This document shows positions 1 through 9,943 of a stretch of DNA of 64,000 bases, piece by piece; position 1 is the first letter of the stretch, and every line of letters begins with the position of its first letter. Below the pieces are notes generated by a model. That model saw only the letters and a list, made by a program, of their open reading frames with translations. It searched no databases and was not told where the DNA came from. The stretch lies in the NCBI RefSeq assembly GCF_003105155.1, contig NZ_QETK01000001.1, positions 124,001 through 188,000 on the forward strand, given 5' to 3'. The position numbers and the translations under genes were made by a program. The DNA is from Pseudomonas sp. SDI (GTDB taxonomy: Bacteria; Pseudomonadota; Gammaproteobacteria; Pseudomonadales; Pseudomonadaceae).

Positions 1-1592
<1,592 letters not shown>

Positions 1593-1706
1593 TTAGATGC
1601 CCAGCCCGAAGAGTGGCAATCGCGCAGGTCTGTGCACAAGCCTTTGGCGTCGGAATAATGGCAAAAAGCTACGGCCACGTCGTTTTCAGGACACTCGAGG
1701 TCGTCG

Positions 1707-3098
1707 CTACAGGGGGTCTCGGCTAGCGCGGAAAAACTGCTGGGCACGCAGGTCCTGAGCGTAGGCCACATTGATGCGCAGCCAGTCGCTGGCGCTGCCA
1801 TCGGGATTGAAGGCACTCCCCGGCGACAGCAACACACCGGCCTCCAGCGCCAGCCGGTGCAGCGCCGCGAAGTCGCGCCCTGGGCAGCGCGCCCAGACGA
1901 ACATGCCACCATACGGCTCGACGAACACCTCCCAACCGCTGGCCTCAAGCAACTGCAAGGCACTGGCCATGTGCTGGGCCAGGCGCACACGCAGGCGCTG
2001 TACGCTTTTGCGGTAGACACCGCTGGACAGCAGTTGCGCCACCACCTGTTCGGCAAAGCGCGAGGCGCCAATCCCGGTGACCATCTTCACCTCGGCCAGT
2101 CGCGCGATCAACGGCGCATCGGCGAGCAGGTAGCCAACCCGCAACGAACTGCTCAGGGTCTTGGAAAAACTCGCCAGGTAGATGACCCGCTGGTGGTTGT
2201 CGAGGGTCGCCAGCCGCGTGGTGCTACCTTGCTGGAAGTCGGCATAGATATCGTCCTCGACAATCCGCAGGTCGTGCTCGCGCGCGAGCTCAAGCAAACG
2301 CTGCGCGACCTTCGGTGCCAGGCTGGTGCCGGTCGGGTTCTGGTACATGCTGTTGATGAAGAAGAAGCTCGGCGCATGCTCGCGCAGCAAGCCCTCCAGG
2401 ACCGCCAGATCCGGCCCCTGCACGGTGCGTGGCACCACCAGCATCTGCACGCCGTGCAAGCGCAACAGGTTGTAGAGGTTGTAGTAGCCCGGGCTCTCCA
2501 CCAGCACCTTGTCGCCCGGCTTGAGCAGCGTACGCACCAGCAGGTCGAGCGCGTGGCTGGCGCCTTGCGTAGTGAGGATCTGCTCAGGTTGCGCTTGGAT
2601 GTCCAGCAGGCCCAGGCGCTTGCGAATCTGCAGGCGCAAACTGGCCAGACCGAGGGGCGGGCCATAACTGAACAGGTCCTGCTCGGGGCCGCGGCTGACC
2701 TGGCGAATCGCCTGGGCAATCTCGTCGGCCTGGCGCCAGCTGGCGGGCAGCCAGCCACAACCCAGCTTCAACAGCTCGGCATGTGCGTCGCTGAACTGCC
2801 GCCAGCGACTGTCGACGCCGTCGTCCCAGGGCGCATCGTCAAGCGTCGGCGGCGAGGCTTTCTGCTCAGCCACGAAGAAACCGACGCCATGTCGTGCCTC
2901 CAGCGCGCCCAAGGCCACCAGCCGGTCATAGGCTTCGATCACGCAGGACTGACTGACGCCCTGCGCCTTGGCCAACTGACGGATCGACGGCAGGCGGCTG
3001 CCCGGACGCAAACGCTGGGCGCCGATCCAGTGGTGCAGGTTGTCCACCAGTTGCTGCACCAGCGGCATGCTGGCCGTGCGATCAAGGTTCAGGTCCAT
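1707..3098 (-). CDS. MocR-family transcriptional regulator (GntR HTH fused to aminotransferase)
   Basis: PLP-dependent transcription regulator of 463 residues. Residues 1-78 form a GntR-type winged helix (PGSRLPSIRQLAKAQGVS), followed by a type I aminotransferase domain from about 110 to the end. The PLP-binding lysine sits in SFSKTLSSSLRVGY, and YQNPTG and EDDIYADF are the expected aminotransferase fold motifs. In this family the aminotransferase domain usually senses a metabolite or PLP rather than catalysing a full transamination. It is divergent from the MFS exporter gene at 3213 across 114 bases, so that gene is its likely target; this is inference from layout. GabR/PdxR/TauR-like roles are possible but cannot be distinguished. 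Confidence 0.9.
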   Translation of the reverse strand: MDLNLDRTASMPLVQQLVDNLHHWIGAQRLRPGSRLPSIRQLAKAQGVSQSCVIEAYDRLVALGALEARHGVGFFVAEQKASPPTLDDAPWDDGVDSRWRQFSDAHAELLKLGCGWLPASWRQADEIAQAIRQVSRGPEQDLFSYGPPLGLASLRLQIRKRLGLLDIQAQPEQILTTQGASHALDLLVRTLLKPGDKVLVESPGYYNLYNLLRLHGVQMLVVPRTVQGPDLAVLEGLLREHAPSFFFINSMYQNPTGTSLAPKVAQRLLELAREHDLRIVEDDIYADFQQGSTTRLATLDNHQRVIYLASFSKTLSSSLRVGYLLADAPLIARLAEVKMVTGIGASRFAEQVVAQLLSSGVYRKSVQRLRVRLAQHMASALQLLEASGWEVFVEPYGGMFVWARCPGRDFAALHRLALEAGVLLSPGSAFNPDGSASDWLRINVAYAQDLRAQQFFRASRDPL

Positions 3099-3212
3099 TG
3101 CAGGTGTTCGCTATTTTTGGGTAAACAGTTAATCACAAAAGCATAACGGCTGTGCCTTGTTGCGTGATGGCCTTACGCCGAGAGTGGAGGCCTCATCCAC
3201 TGGAGTTTTTGC

Positions 3213-4379
3213 ATGGCCGCTCACCGCGCCCCTTACGCCCTGGCCTTCGCCTTGTGCATGATCACCTTTGCCGTCAACCTGCAGGCGCCGCTGTACACCG
3301 CTTACGCCGAGCTTGCCGGCGGTGGCGCCACGGCTACGGCCATCGCTTTTTCCGGTTACGTACTGGGTGTGTTGCCGGTGCTGTTGCTGCTTGGTGGGCT
3401 TGCCGACCGGGTTGGCCGCCGAGCGCTGATCCTGAGCGCGCTGGGCCTGTCGATCGCCGCCACGTTGCTGATGCTGTTTGCTCCGACACTGGAATCGTTG
3501 GGTATCGCCCGCCTGCTGATGGGTGTCGGTACCGCCCTCGCCTCCGCCACCGGCACGGCCTACATGGGCGAACTGATGCATGACGGCGACAACCGCCGCG
3601 CGGCCAACTGGGTTACCGCTGCCACTTCACTGGGTTTCGGCCTGGGCGCGGCGACCACCAGCCTGTTCCTGCTCAGCGTGCCAAGCCTGACTCCGGGCAG
3701 CTTCCTGCTGCATCTGCTGCTGGCAGCCTTGGCCATGCTGGCGGTCTGGCGCTTGCCGGACACCCGCCCGGCGCAACGCTCGGCCTTGCTGCGCCTGCCC
3801 TACTACCCTGCCGGCAGCCTGCCTTACGGGCTGGCGATTCTGTTGGCCTGGGCCTGTGTCGGCCTGGTCATCGCGCTGCTGCCGTCGATCCTCAAACAGC
3901 ATGAGCTGGCCACCTGGTCAGGCTTTTCGACCTTCTGCGTGATCAGTTGCGGTTTGCTGTTCCAGCCGCTGGCGCGGCGACTGGCGCCGGCGCGGGCCAC
4001 TGCACTCGGGCTGCTGATTCTGCCGTGCAGCTACGCCGTGCTGGCCTGGGGCGCCGACCATGGCGCCCTGGGCGCCGTGCTACTCGGCGCGGTGGCGGCC
4101 AGCAGTGCCTGCTACGGCTTTATCTACCTGGGTGGCCTGTCGGCGGTGAACAGTTTGGCCGGCGCAGAAAAAACCCGCGCAAGCGCGGGCTTCTTCCTGC
4201 TGGCCTATCTGGGCTTCAGCCTGCCGGTGATGTTCACCGGCCTGCTGGCAGACCGCCTAGGCGCGAGCACAGCCTTGCTGCTGTTCGGCCTGGCCCTGGT
4301 AGCCGGCTGCCTGCTGGTCGGCCTGGCCCTGCTGCGCAGCACACGCTCGCTGGCGACCACCCTGGTCAGCGTCAAATAG
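3213..4379 (+). CDS. MFS transporter
   Basis: Major facilitator superfamily inner-membrane transporter, 388 residues with about 12 hydrophobic helices. The loop 2/3 signature appears as GGLADRVGRRALILS. The length and the compact form resemble drug or metabolite exporters of the DHA1/arabinose-efflux type. It is divergently transcribed from a MocR regulator, which probably controls it. The 3' end overlaps the oppositely oriented SDR gene by 8 bases, and a strong minus-strand terminator lies inside the coding sequence at 4168-4189. Substrate unknown. Confidence 0.9.
   Translation: MAAHRAPYALAFALCMITFAVNLQAPLYTAYAELAGGGATATAIAFSGYVLGVLPVLLLLGGLADRVGRRALILSALGLSIAATLLMLFAPTLESLGIARLLMGVGTALASATGTAYMGELMHDGDNRRAANWVTAATSLGFGLGAATTSLFLLSVPSLTPGSFLLHLLLAALAMLAVWRLPDTRPAQRSALLRLPYYPAGSLPYGLAILLAWACVGLVIALLPSILKQHELATWSGFSTFCVISCGLLFQPLARRLAPARATALGLLILPCSYAVLAWGADHGALGAVLLGAVAASSACYGFIYLGGLSAVNSLAGAEKTRASAGFFLLAYLGFSLPVMFTGLLADRLGASTALLLFGLALVAGCLLVGLALLRSTRSLATTLVSVK
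4168..4189 (-). terminator. Intrinsic terminator antisense inside the MFS gene
   Basis: Read on the minus strand: stem CCCGCG, loop of 4, stem CGCGGG, then six T. It is the first strong terminator downstream of the SDR gene that ends at 4372, so the SDR transcript would run about 200 bases antisense into the MFS coding sequence before stopping. Confidence 0.7.
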
Positions 4380-5133
4380 CCGTGGCGCCGCCGTCCACAG
4401 CCAGCGCCTGCCCAGTGGTGAAGGCCGCGCCATCGCTGCACAGGTACAGCACTGCACTGGCGATTTCCTCAACCGTGCCGATGCGCCCCACCGGGTGCAT
4501 CGCGGCAGCGAACTCGGCCTTGCGTGGGTCGGCCTCATAGGCACGGCGGAACATATCCGTGTCGATCACCGCCGGGCACACGGCGTTGACCCGGATCTGC
4601 TTCTTCGCGTACTCGATGGCCGCCGATTTGGTCAGCCCGATCACTGCATGCTTGGAGGCACTGTAGATGCTCATCTTCGGTGCAGCACCCAGCCCGGCCA
4701 CCGAGGCGGTGTTGACGATGGCACCGCCGCCCTGGGCCAGCAGTACCGGCAACTGATGCTTCATGCACAGCCAGACACCTTTGACGTTGACGCCCATGAT
4801 CGCGTCGAACTCGGCTTCACTGCCCTCGGCCAGGCGCCCCTGCTCGATCTCGATGCCGGCATTGTTGAAGGCGTAATCCAAACGCCCGTAGACCTCCAGG
4901 GTGCGCGCGATCACGTGCTTGACGTCGGCATCCAGGGTCACGTTGCAGGCGACGAAGATTGCCTCGCCGCCGGCCTCGCGGATCAGGCTGACGGTGGCTT
5001 CGCCGCCTGGCGCATCCAGATCCGCCACCACCACCTGCAACCCTGCGCCAGCAAAAGCCAGCGCGGTGGCCCGGCCGATACCGGCGGCACCGCCAGTGAC
5101 CAGGGCAACCCGTCCAGAAAACTTCATGCTCAT
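4372..5133 (-). CDS. SDR family oxidoreductase
   Basis: Classical short-chain dehydrogenase/reductase of 253 residues, in the glucose 1-dehydrogenase/FabG-like subgroup. The NAD(P) motif TGGAAGIG is at residues 13-20, NNAG follows in mid-protein, and the catalytic YSASK is present with an upstream Ser. The start at ATGAGCATG is favoured because GGGAGC lies just upstream. A longer in-frame version with six extra residues has no better ribosome site. Convergent with and overlapping the MFS gene by 8 bases. Substrate not identifiable. Confidence 0.9.
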   Translation of the reverse strand: MSMKFSGRVALVTGGAAGIGRATALAFAGAGLQVVVADLDAPGGEATVSLIREAGGEAIFVACNVTLDADVKHVIARTLEVYGRLDYAFNNAGIEIEQGRLAEGSEAEFDAIMGVNVKGVWLCMKHQLPVLLAQGGGAIVNTASVAGLGAAPKMSIYSASKHAVIGLTKSAAIEYAKKQIRVNAVCPAVIDTDMFRRAYEADPRKAEFAAAMHPVGRIGTVEEIASAVLYLCSDGAAFTTGQALAVDGGATAI

Positions 5134-5363
5134 CGATAGCTCCCGCAACAAGGTGAGGACAATGGCTGCAGTCTAGTCAGGCAGGCAGCCGCTTGAGCAG
5201 CATCATCAGCGAGCCGGTTGCAGCACTATCGGATCGAATGATTATCCGCTCACGCGCTTATCATCGACATGGATTACTGCCTATTCGCCCCAGGGCCGAA
5301 CCTTGCCGGTTTGCCCTTGAGGGTCTATCAACAAGCTTTGCCCTTCACTTCGAGAGCCTTGCC

Positions 5364-6368
5364 ATGACAGCCAAGACCAACCGCCGCTTCCTCCTCAGCA
5401 AACGCCCTGTTGGCGCGGTAACCCGCGACGATTTCACCTTCGAACAGGTCGCCGTCGGCGAGCCGGCCGCCGGCCAGGTGCTGGTGAAGAACCTATACCT
5501 GTCGCTGGATCCGGCCATGCGCGGCTGGATGAACGAGGGCAAGTCGTATATTCCACCGGTAGGCCTGGGCCAGGTGATGCGCGCGCTGGGAGTTGGCGAG
5601 GTGATCGCCTCGCAGCACCCGGACTACGCAGTCGGCGACCACGTCAATGGCGCGCTGGGCGTGCAGGACTACTACCTGGGCGAACCCCAGGGTTTCTACA
5701 AGATCGATCCCACGCTGGTGCCGCTGCCGCGCTACCTGTCGGCATTGGGCATGACCGGCATGACCGCGTACTTCGCCCTGCTCGACGTCGGCCAACCGAA
5801 AGCCGGCGACACCGTGGTGATTTCCGGGGCCGCTGGGGCAGTTGGCAGCATTGCCGGGCAAATTGCCAAGCTCAAGGGCTGTCGGGTGGTCGGGATTGCC
5901 GGTGGCGCGCAGAAATGTGCCTACCTGCAGGACGAGCTGGGCTTTGACGGGGTGATCGACTACAAGGCCGAGGACGTGCTCGACGGCTTGAAGCGCGAAT
6001 GCCCGAAAGGCGTCGACGTGTACTTCGACAACGTCGGGGGCGAGATTCTCGACGCCGTGCTGAGCCGGTTGAACTTCAAGGCGCGGGTGGTGATTTGCGG
6101 GGCCATCAGCCAGTACAACAACAAGCAGGCGGTCAAAGGGCCGGCGAATTACCTGGCACTACTGGTCAACCGCGCGCGCATGGAAGGTTTTGTGGTCATG
6201 GACCATGTGGCCGAGTATGGCAAGGCGGCGCAGGAGATCGCCGGCTGGCTGGCGAGCGGCAAGGTCAAGAGCAAGGAAGATGTGGTCGAGGGGCTGGAAA
6301 CCTTCCCCGAGACGCTGTTGAAGCTGTTCAGCGGGGAGAACTTTGGCAAGCTGGTGTTGAAGGTCTGA
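5364..6368 (+). CDS. NADP-dependent oxidoreductase (zinc-independent MDR family, CurA/PTGR-like)
   Basis: Medium-chain reductase of 334 residues that uses NADPH to reduce activated C=C bonds such as enones. It lacks the catalytic zinc ligands of alcohol dehydrogenases. The nucleotide-binding motif GAAGAVGSIAGQIAK occurs near residue 155 and the family motif YFDNVGG further on. The N-terminal block LDPAMRGWM is typical of leukotriene B4 dehydrogenase-like enzymes. An upstream in-frame extension of 57 codons lacks family similarity, so the start at 5364 was chosen. It is monocistronic, with a terminator 8 bases after the stop. Confidence 0.92.
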   Translation: MTAKTNRRFLLSKRPVGAVTRDDFTFEQVAVGEPAAGQVLVKNLYLSLDPAMRGWMNEGKSYIPPVGLGQVMRALGVGEVIASQHPDYAVGDHVNGALGVQDYYLGEPQGFYKIDPTLVPLPRYLSALGMTGMTAYFALLDVGQPKAGDTVVISGAAGAVGSIAGQIAKLKGCRVVGIAGGAQKCAYLQDELGFDGVIDYKAEDVLDGLKRECPKGVDVYFDNVGGEILDAVLSRLNFKARVVICGAISQYNNKQAVKGPANYLALLVNRARMEGFVVMDHVAEYGKAAQEIAGWLASGKVKSKEDVVEGLETFPETLLKLFSGENFGKLVLKV

Positions 6369-6376
6369 AATGAAAA

Positions 6377-6403
6377 GGGGCTCTAACCAGAGCCCCATTT
6401 CTT
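6377..6403. terminator. Bidirectional terminator between the MDR reductase gene and pyrF
   Basis: Perfect stem GGGGCTCT / AGAGCCCC with a 4-base loop (6377-6396). There are T residues after it on the plus side and an A-rich flank before it, so it can serve both convergent genes. Confidence 0.85.
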
Positions 6404-7105
6404 TTAGCCGCGGATTTCCGCAACCACCGCTGCCAGCGCCTGTGCCGGATCGGCAGCCTGACTGATCGGGCGACCGATCACCAGATAGTCGGAGCCAGCA
6501 TCCAGCGCCTGGCGCGGGGTGAGGATGCGGCGCTGATCGTCCTGGGCACTGCCCGCCGGGCGAATACCCGGCGTCACCAGTTGCAGCGACGGATGCGCGG
6601 TCTTCAGCGCGGTAGCTTCCAGCGCCGAGCACACCAGGCCGTCCATCCCGGCCTTCTCGGCCAGCGCGGCCAGCCGCAGCACCTGCTCCTGCGGCTCGAT
6701 ATCCAGGCCGATGCCGGCCAGGTCTTCACGCTCCATGCTGGTCAGCACGGTCACACCGATCAGCAGTGGCTGCGGACCGCTGCGTTGGGCCAGTACCTCA
6801 CGGCATGCCGCCATCATGCGCAGGCCACCGGAGCAATGGACGTTGACCATCCACACGCCCATTTCCGCAGCCGCTTTCACAGCCATTGCGGTGGTGTTGG
6901 GGATGTCATGGAATTTCAGATCGAGGAAAACTTCGAAACCCTTGTTGCAGAGAGTTTCGACGATGCCGGACGCACTGCTGGTGAACAGCTCTTTACCGAC
7001 CTTGACCCGGCACAGCTTGGGGTCCAGCTGATCGGCCAGTTTCAGGGCGGCGTCACGGGTGGGGAAATCCAGGGCGACGATAAGGGGCGTCTGACAGGCG
7101 GACAT
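6404..7105 (-). CDS. pyrF: Orotidine 5'-phosphate decarboxylase
   Basis: Last step of de novo UMP synthesis: OMP to UMP plus CO2, in the cytoplasm. The 233 residues match the bacterial subfamily length. Visible motifs are VALDFP at the N terminus, the catalytic segment [23 protein letters not shown] and YLVIGRPIS for phosphate binding. Convergent with the MDR reductase gene and separated from it by a shared terminator. The product is complete and no anomaly is seen. Confidence 0.98.
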   Translation of the reverse strand: MSACQTPLIVALDFPTRDAALKLADQLDPKLCRVKVGKELFTSSASGIVETLCNKGFEVFLDLKFHDIPNTTAMAVKAAAEMGVWMVNVHCSGGLRMMAACREVLAQRSGPQPLLIGVTVLTSMEREDLAGIGLDIEPQEQVLRLAALAEKAGMDGLVCSALEATALKTAHPSLQLVTPGIRPAGSAQDDQRRILTPRQALDAGSDYLVIGRPISQAADPAQALAAVVAEIRG

Positions 7106-7208
7106 GGGCAGGCTCTCTGGGCAAGTCGAAATCGGCGCGCATTGTAGCCGATGCAGCGTAGCAAGGGGGGCCGATGATCGCGAATTCGCCCTTGGCGGGC
7201 ACCACTCC

Positions 7209-7214
7209 TATAAT
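7209..7214 (+). promoter_or_regulatory. Candidate -10 box ahead of the DUF2897 gene
   Basis: A perfect TATAAT lies about 70 bases before the ATG at 7284. The best -35 at 18-base spacing (TTCGCC) is poor, so this is a tentative sigma-70 assignment. Confidence 0.35.
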
Positions 7215-7283
7215 TGAACCAACACCCGATGCGCCGACTCGAAACTTCAAGCGCGACGGTGTTCGCGCGTTAAGGAGAATCAC

Positions 7284-7451
7284 ATGCCCTGGTATGCCTG
7301 GTTGATATTGCTGGTTGCAATCGGTTCGATTGTTGGTGGGTTGATGATGCTGCGTGATACGGCAAAAAAGTTGCCGTTGACCGAAGAACAGTTGAAGCGT
7401 GTCCATGAGCGCAATGCGGAAATGGATGCCAAAGACGCAAAAGACCGTTAA
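7284..7451 (+). CDS. DUF2897 family small membrane protein
   Basis: Micro-protein of 55 residues starting MPWYAWLILLVAIGSIVGG: one N-terminal membrane helix (about residues 3-22) followed by a charged tail rich in Lys, Glu and Asp. A clear TAAGGAGA ribosome site lies 5-8 bases before the ATG. Length and layout match the DUF2897 family, which is conserved in pseudomonads and has no established function. Its position next to pyrF and a ComEA-like gene is usual for Pseudomonas, from memory. Confidence 0.85.
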   Translation: MPWYAWLILLVAIGSIVGGLMMLRDTAKKLPLTEEQLKRVHERNAEMDAKDAKDR

Positions 7452-7498
7452 ATCATGCGCTATCGAGGGGCAGGCGTGCACACCCGCCCCGGCGTTGC

Positions 7499-7828
7499 TC
7501 AGTTGACCGTCACTTTGCCACGGTTGCGCTCCAGGATCGCTTTACCAATCCCCTTGACCTCCAGCAGTTCGTCGACCGAGGCGAAGTTTCCGTTCGCTTC
7601 GCGGTAGGCGACGATGGCTTCGGATTTAGCTTTACCGATACCCGACAGCTCACGCTGCAAGGTGGTGGCGTCGGCATTGTTGATGTCGATCTTGTCGATG
7701 CTTTGGTCGGCGCTGATCGCAACAGGCGGCAGTTCGGTTACGGCCGGGGCGCTCGGGACGGCAGCGGCGCTGAGCGTGAAAGTGGCGACGGCAGCGGTCA
7801 GCAGCGAGGTAAGGAAGGTGTGGCGCAT
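7499..7828 (-). CDS. ComEA-family helix-hairpin-helix DNA-binding protein
   Basis: Exported protein of 109 residues with a signal peptide (hydrophobic core at about residues 8-24 ending in AAAVPSAPA). A C-terminal double helix-hairpin-helix domain follows, with IDINNADATTLQRELSGIG and VDELLEVKGIGKAILERN. ComEA-type proteins bind DNA non-specifically in the periplasm; in Gram-negatives these short forms are linked to DNA uptake, but a role here is inferred from family only. The start at 7828 was chosen because it gives an immediate signal peptide; the longer in-frame version places the hydrophobic segment internally. Confidence 0.88.
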   Translation of the reverse strand: MRHTFLTSLLTAAVATFTLSAAAVPSAPAVTELPPVAISADQSIDKIDINNADATTLQRELSGIGKAKSEAIVAYREANGNFASVDELLEVKGIGKAILERNRGKVTVN

Positions 7829-7996
7829 TGGTGTCACTCCATGGTGTCTTGAGGTTCGAAGGCAGCTTTTCCTTGGCTGCCTTTGAACGCTAGACGCCAG
7901 CAGTTCGACCAGCAAACTGCAATCGCCGGGGATTGCTTTCCAAATAATTCAAGGGCTTGCCGCAACCACTGGAGAGCGCCTTCCTATGGCACTTTG

Positions 7997-8803
7997 ATGC
8001 TGATAAGCTCGCCGCCCACCGATGCCACTGCCACTGGACCAGGCGAACCCCAGAGCCCCGCCTTGCATATACCCATACAGACCACTTCCTTCCGATCCTT
8101 TGCCGCCAACACCAAAGGGCGAGACTTTGCCGTCGGTGACATTCACGGGCATTTCGAGCTGCTTGAAAGAGTGCTGGCACGGATTCATTTCGAGCCAACG
8201 GCAGACCGCCTGTTTGTCACAGGCGACGTGATTGATCGCGGCCCTCGCTCCCAGGAACTCCTGGCTTGGCTGGACAAGCCGTGGTTTCACACGATCAGGG
8301 GCAATCATGAGCAGATGGTGCTCGATTGCATGGCCGGCGTGGGGGATCCGCCACGGCACGCGCGTAATGGGGGCGCCTGGTTCTATCAGCGTAGTGCACT
8401 GGAACAACAGCAAATTGCCGACCGGTTGCTTGAACTGCCCGTCGCCATGCAAATCTCGCTACCCACGGGGGCGAACGTCGGTATTATCCATGCCGAGTCG
8501 CCGCACTGGGAAGATGATCTCTGCTGGCACGATGCCGTAGCCCTGCTGGACTCACCTGATCGCGAGCGGAAGCACTCGGCACTGACCCAGGCACTCTACG
8601 CCAGGCGCAGAATCAGTACCCATGACGAGCAACCCGTACGGGGGGTACACCGCTTGTATGTCGGACATTCGACCACCCCTCAGGTTCTCCGCCTGGGCAA
8701 CGTGGTTTACATCGACACTGGATGCTCATTCGCCGACGGCCGGCTGACGGCTATCAACCTCTTTAACGAAGAAGCCTCAGCCAGCCACTTTCCAGAAGAA
8801 TAA
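7997..8803 (+). CDS. PPP-family metallophosphatase (PrpA/PrpE/ApaH-like)
   Basis: Two-metal serine/threonine phosphatase-type enzyme, about 268 residues. The full metal-binding set is visible: GDIHGH, GDVIDRG, GNHE, a later HAE motif and the C-terminal VGHST. The N-terminal 35 or so residues are low in recognisable similarity, so the start is uncertain; ATG at 7997 (MLISSPPTD) was taken and the domain proper begins near GRDFAVGDIHG. Substrate could be a phosphoprotein or a dinucleoside polyphosphate. It may be co-transcribed with the acyltransferase gene 27 bases downstream. Confidence 0.85.
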   Translation: MLISSPPTDATATGPGEPQSPALHIPIQTTSFRSFAANTKGRDFAVGDIHGHFELLERVLARIHFEPTADRLFVTGDVIDRGPRSQELLAWLDKPWFHTIRGNHEQMVLDCMAGVGDPPRHARNGGAWFYQRSALEQQQIADRLLELPVAMQISLPTGANVGIIHAESPHWEDDLCWHDAVALLDSPDRERKHSALTQALYARRRISTHDEQPVRGVHRLYVGHSTTPQVLRLGNVVYIDTGCSFADGRLTAINLFNEEASASHFPEE

Positions 8804-8830
8804 TTAATCTGCACCCGACGGAGTTATTCC

Positions 8831-9901
8831 GTGCTACTTGGAGCCCAACGCACAATGAGACCCTTGAGCGAAAAATGTATAACGTTTTTCGATTTTCTGC
8901 GATTCAGCCTGGCCCAGGTGGTCCTGATCGGCCATGGCATCGGGATTTTCTACAGCTACTGGGGTGGGTTCTTCCCCGACCGCATTCCCTATCTGCAACA
9001 GATCGCGGTGGTAGGCTTCTTCTTCGTTTCCGGCTTCCTGATCTGCCGTAGCGTCATGGCCAACGTCAAGTACAAGGGCGCCGATGCCACCCGCTACTTT
9101 GTCGATCGTTTTGCGCGCATCTATACAACACTGATCCCGGCCTTGCTGTTTGTACTGCTGGTCGACCTGCTGTTTTCCTGTTTTTACCCCGAAGCAGAGT
9201 TGCTGGCCTACCTTAGCGTGAAGACCTTCGTATACAACCTGGGCTTGATCCCTTCTATGCCTCTGGGAACCATGCGGCCCATCTGGAGCCTGATGTTCGA
9301 GTGGTGGATCTACATTCTGTTCGGCGGCCTGGTGTTCTTCCGCAAGCGTTGGTTCCTTTGCCTGATTTGCATCTGGCTGGGTGCAAAATACACCTTCACG
9401 GTTAATGCCAAGGGCGAAGCCGGGCACCTCGAACTGATATGGCTCGCCGGCGCCCTGGGAGCCTTCTGGTTTGATCGCCTGACCCAACGCACTAGCCTCG
9501 CCGGCCTGAGCTGGGTCGCGTTCGCGGCGGCAAGCGCCATCTATCTGTACACCAAAAACAGCTATCACCTGGTCGCAGGGCTGTTGCTGACGGTCGGGCT
9601 GGTATTGCTGGCAGCCAGGTTAAACCGTGACGAAAAAGCTGTAAGCCCGAAGAAAAAGCAACGCTACGCCGCGCTTGCAGGTTTCAGCTTTACCTTGTTC
9701 CTGACCCATTACACCGTACTGTACTGGGCGCAGAAAGCGTTGGGCTCCACCACCACCGGCTTCGTGACATCGATCCTGCTAGCCAATCTTCTGGCATTTG
9801 CCCTGGCCTATTGCACCGAGCGACACCACAAAGCCGTTGCCGTATTCCTGCTTGAGCTGGTTCGTCAGCGCCGCTGGCGCTTGAGTCAACCGCACAACTG
9901 A
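8831..9901 (+). CDS. Acyltransferase family 3 membrane protein
   Basis: Integral membrane O-acyltransferase-like protein of 356 residues with about ten hydrophobic segments. It shows the family's early pattern, FDFLRFSLAQVVLIGHG, where the His in the first helix region is the usual catalytic residue, and a following VGFFFVSGFLICRS block. Relatives O-acetylate LPS, exopolysaccharide or other glycans. A GTG at 8831 has a GGAG 7 bases upstream, and an ATG at 8855 is an alternative. The gene lies directly beyond wbpM and converges on it, so O-antigen acetylation is an attractive but unproven role. Confidence 0.82.
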   Translation: MLLGAQRTMRPLSEKCITFFDFLRFSLAQVVLIGHGIGIFYSYWGGFFPDRIPYLQQIAVVGFFFVSGFLICRSVMANVKYKGADATRYFVDRFARIYTTLIPALLFVLLVDLLFSCFYPEAELLAYLSVKTFVYNLGLIPSMPLGTMRPIWSLMFEWWIYILFGGLVFFRKRWFLCLICIWLGAKYTFTVNAKGEAGHLELIWLAGALGAFWFDRLTQRTSLAGLSWVAFAAASAIYLYTKNSYHLVAGLLLTVGLVLLAARLNRDEKAVSPKKKQRYAALAGFSFTLFLTHYTVLYWAQKALGSTTTGFVTSILLANLLAFALAYCTERHHKAVAVFLLELVRQRRWRLSQPHN

Positions 9902-9910
9902 TACAGGTAA

Positions 9911-9940
9911 AAAAATACCCGGCCAATGCCGGGTATTTTT
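9911..9940. terminator. Bidirectional terminator at the wbpM end of the O-antigen locus
   Basis: Near-perfect palindrome: AAAAATACCCGGC, loop CAAT, GCCGGGTATTTTT. It is symmetric with T-runs in both directions, so it ends both the acyltransferase transcript and the O-antigen operon. Confidence 0.92.
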
Positions 9941-9943
9941 ATT

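Noticed and set aside
7452..7498. Terminator between the DUF2897 and ComEA-like genes
   Set aside because: A GC-rich imperfect inverted repeat is present (GGGGCAGG/CCCGCCCC) but there is no T-run on either side.
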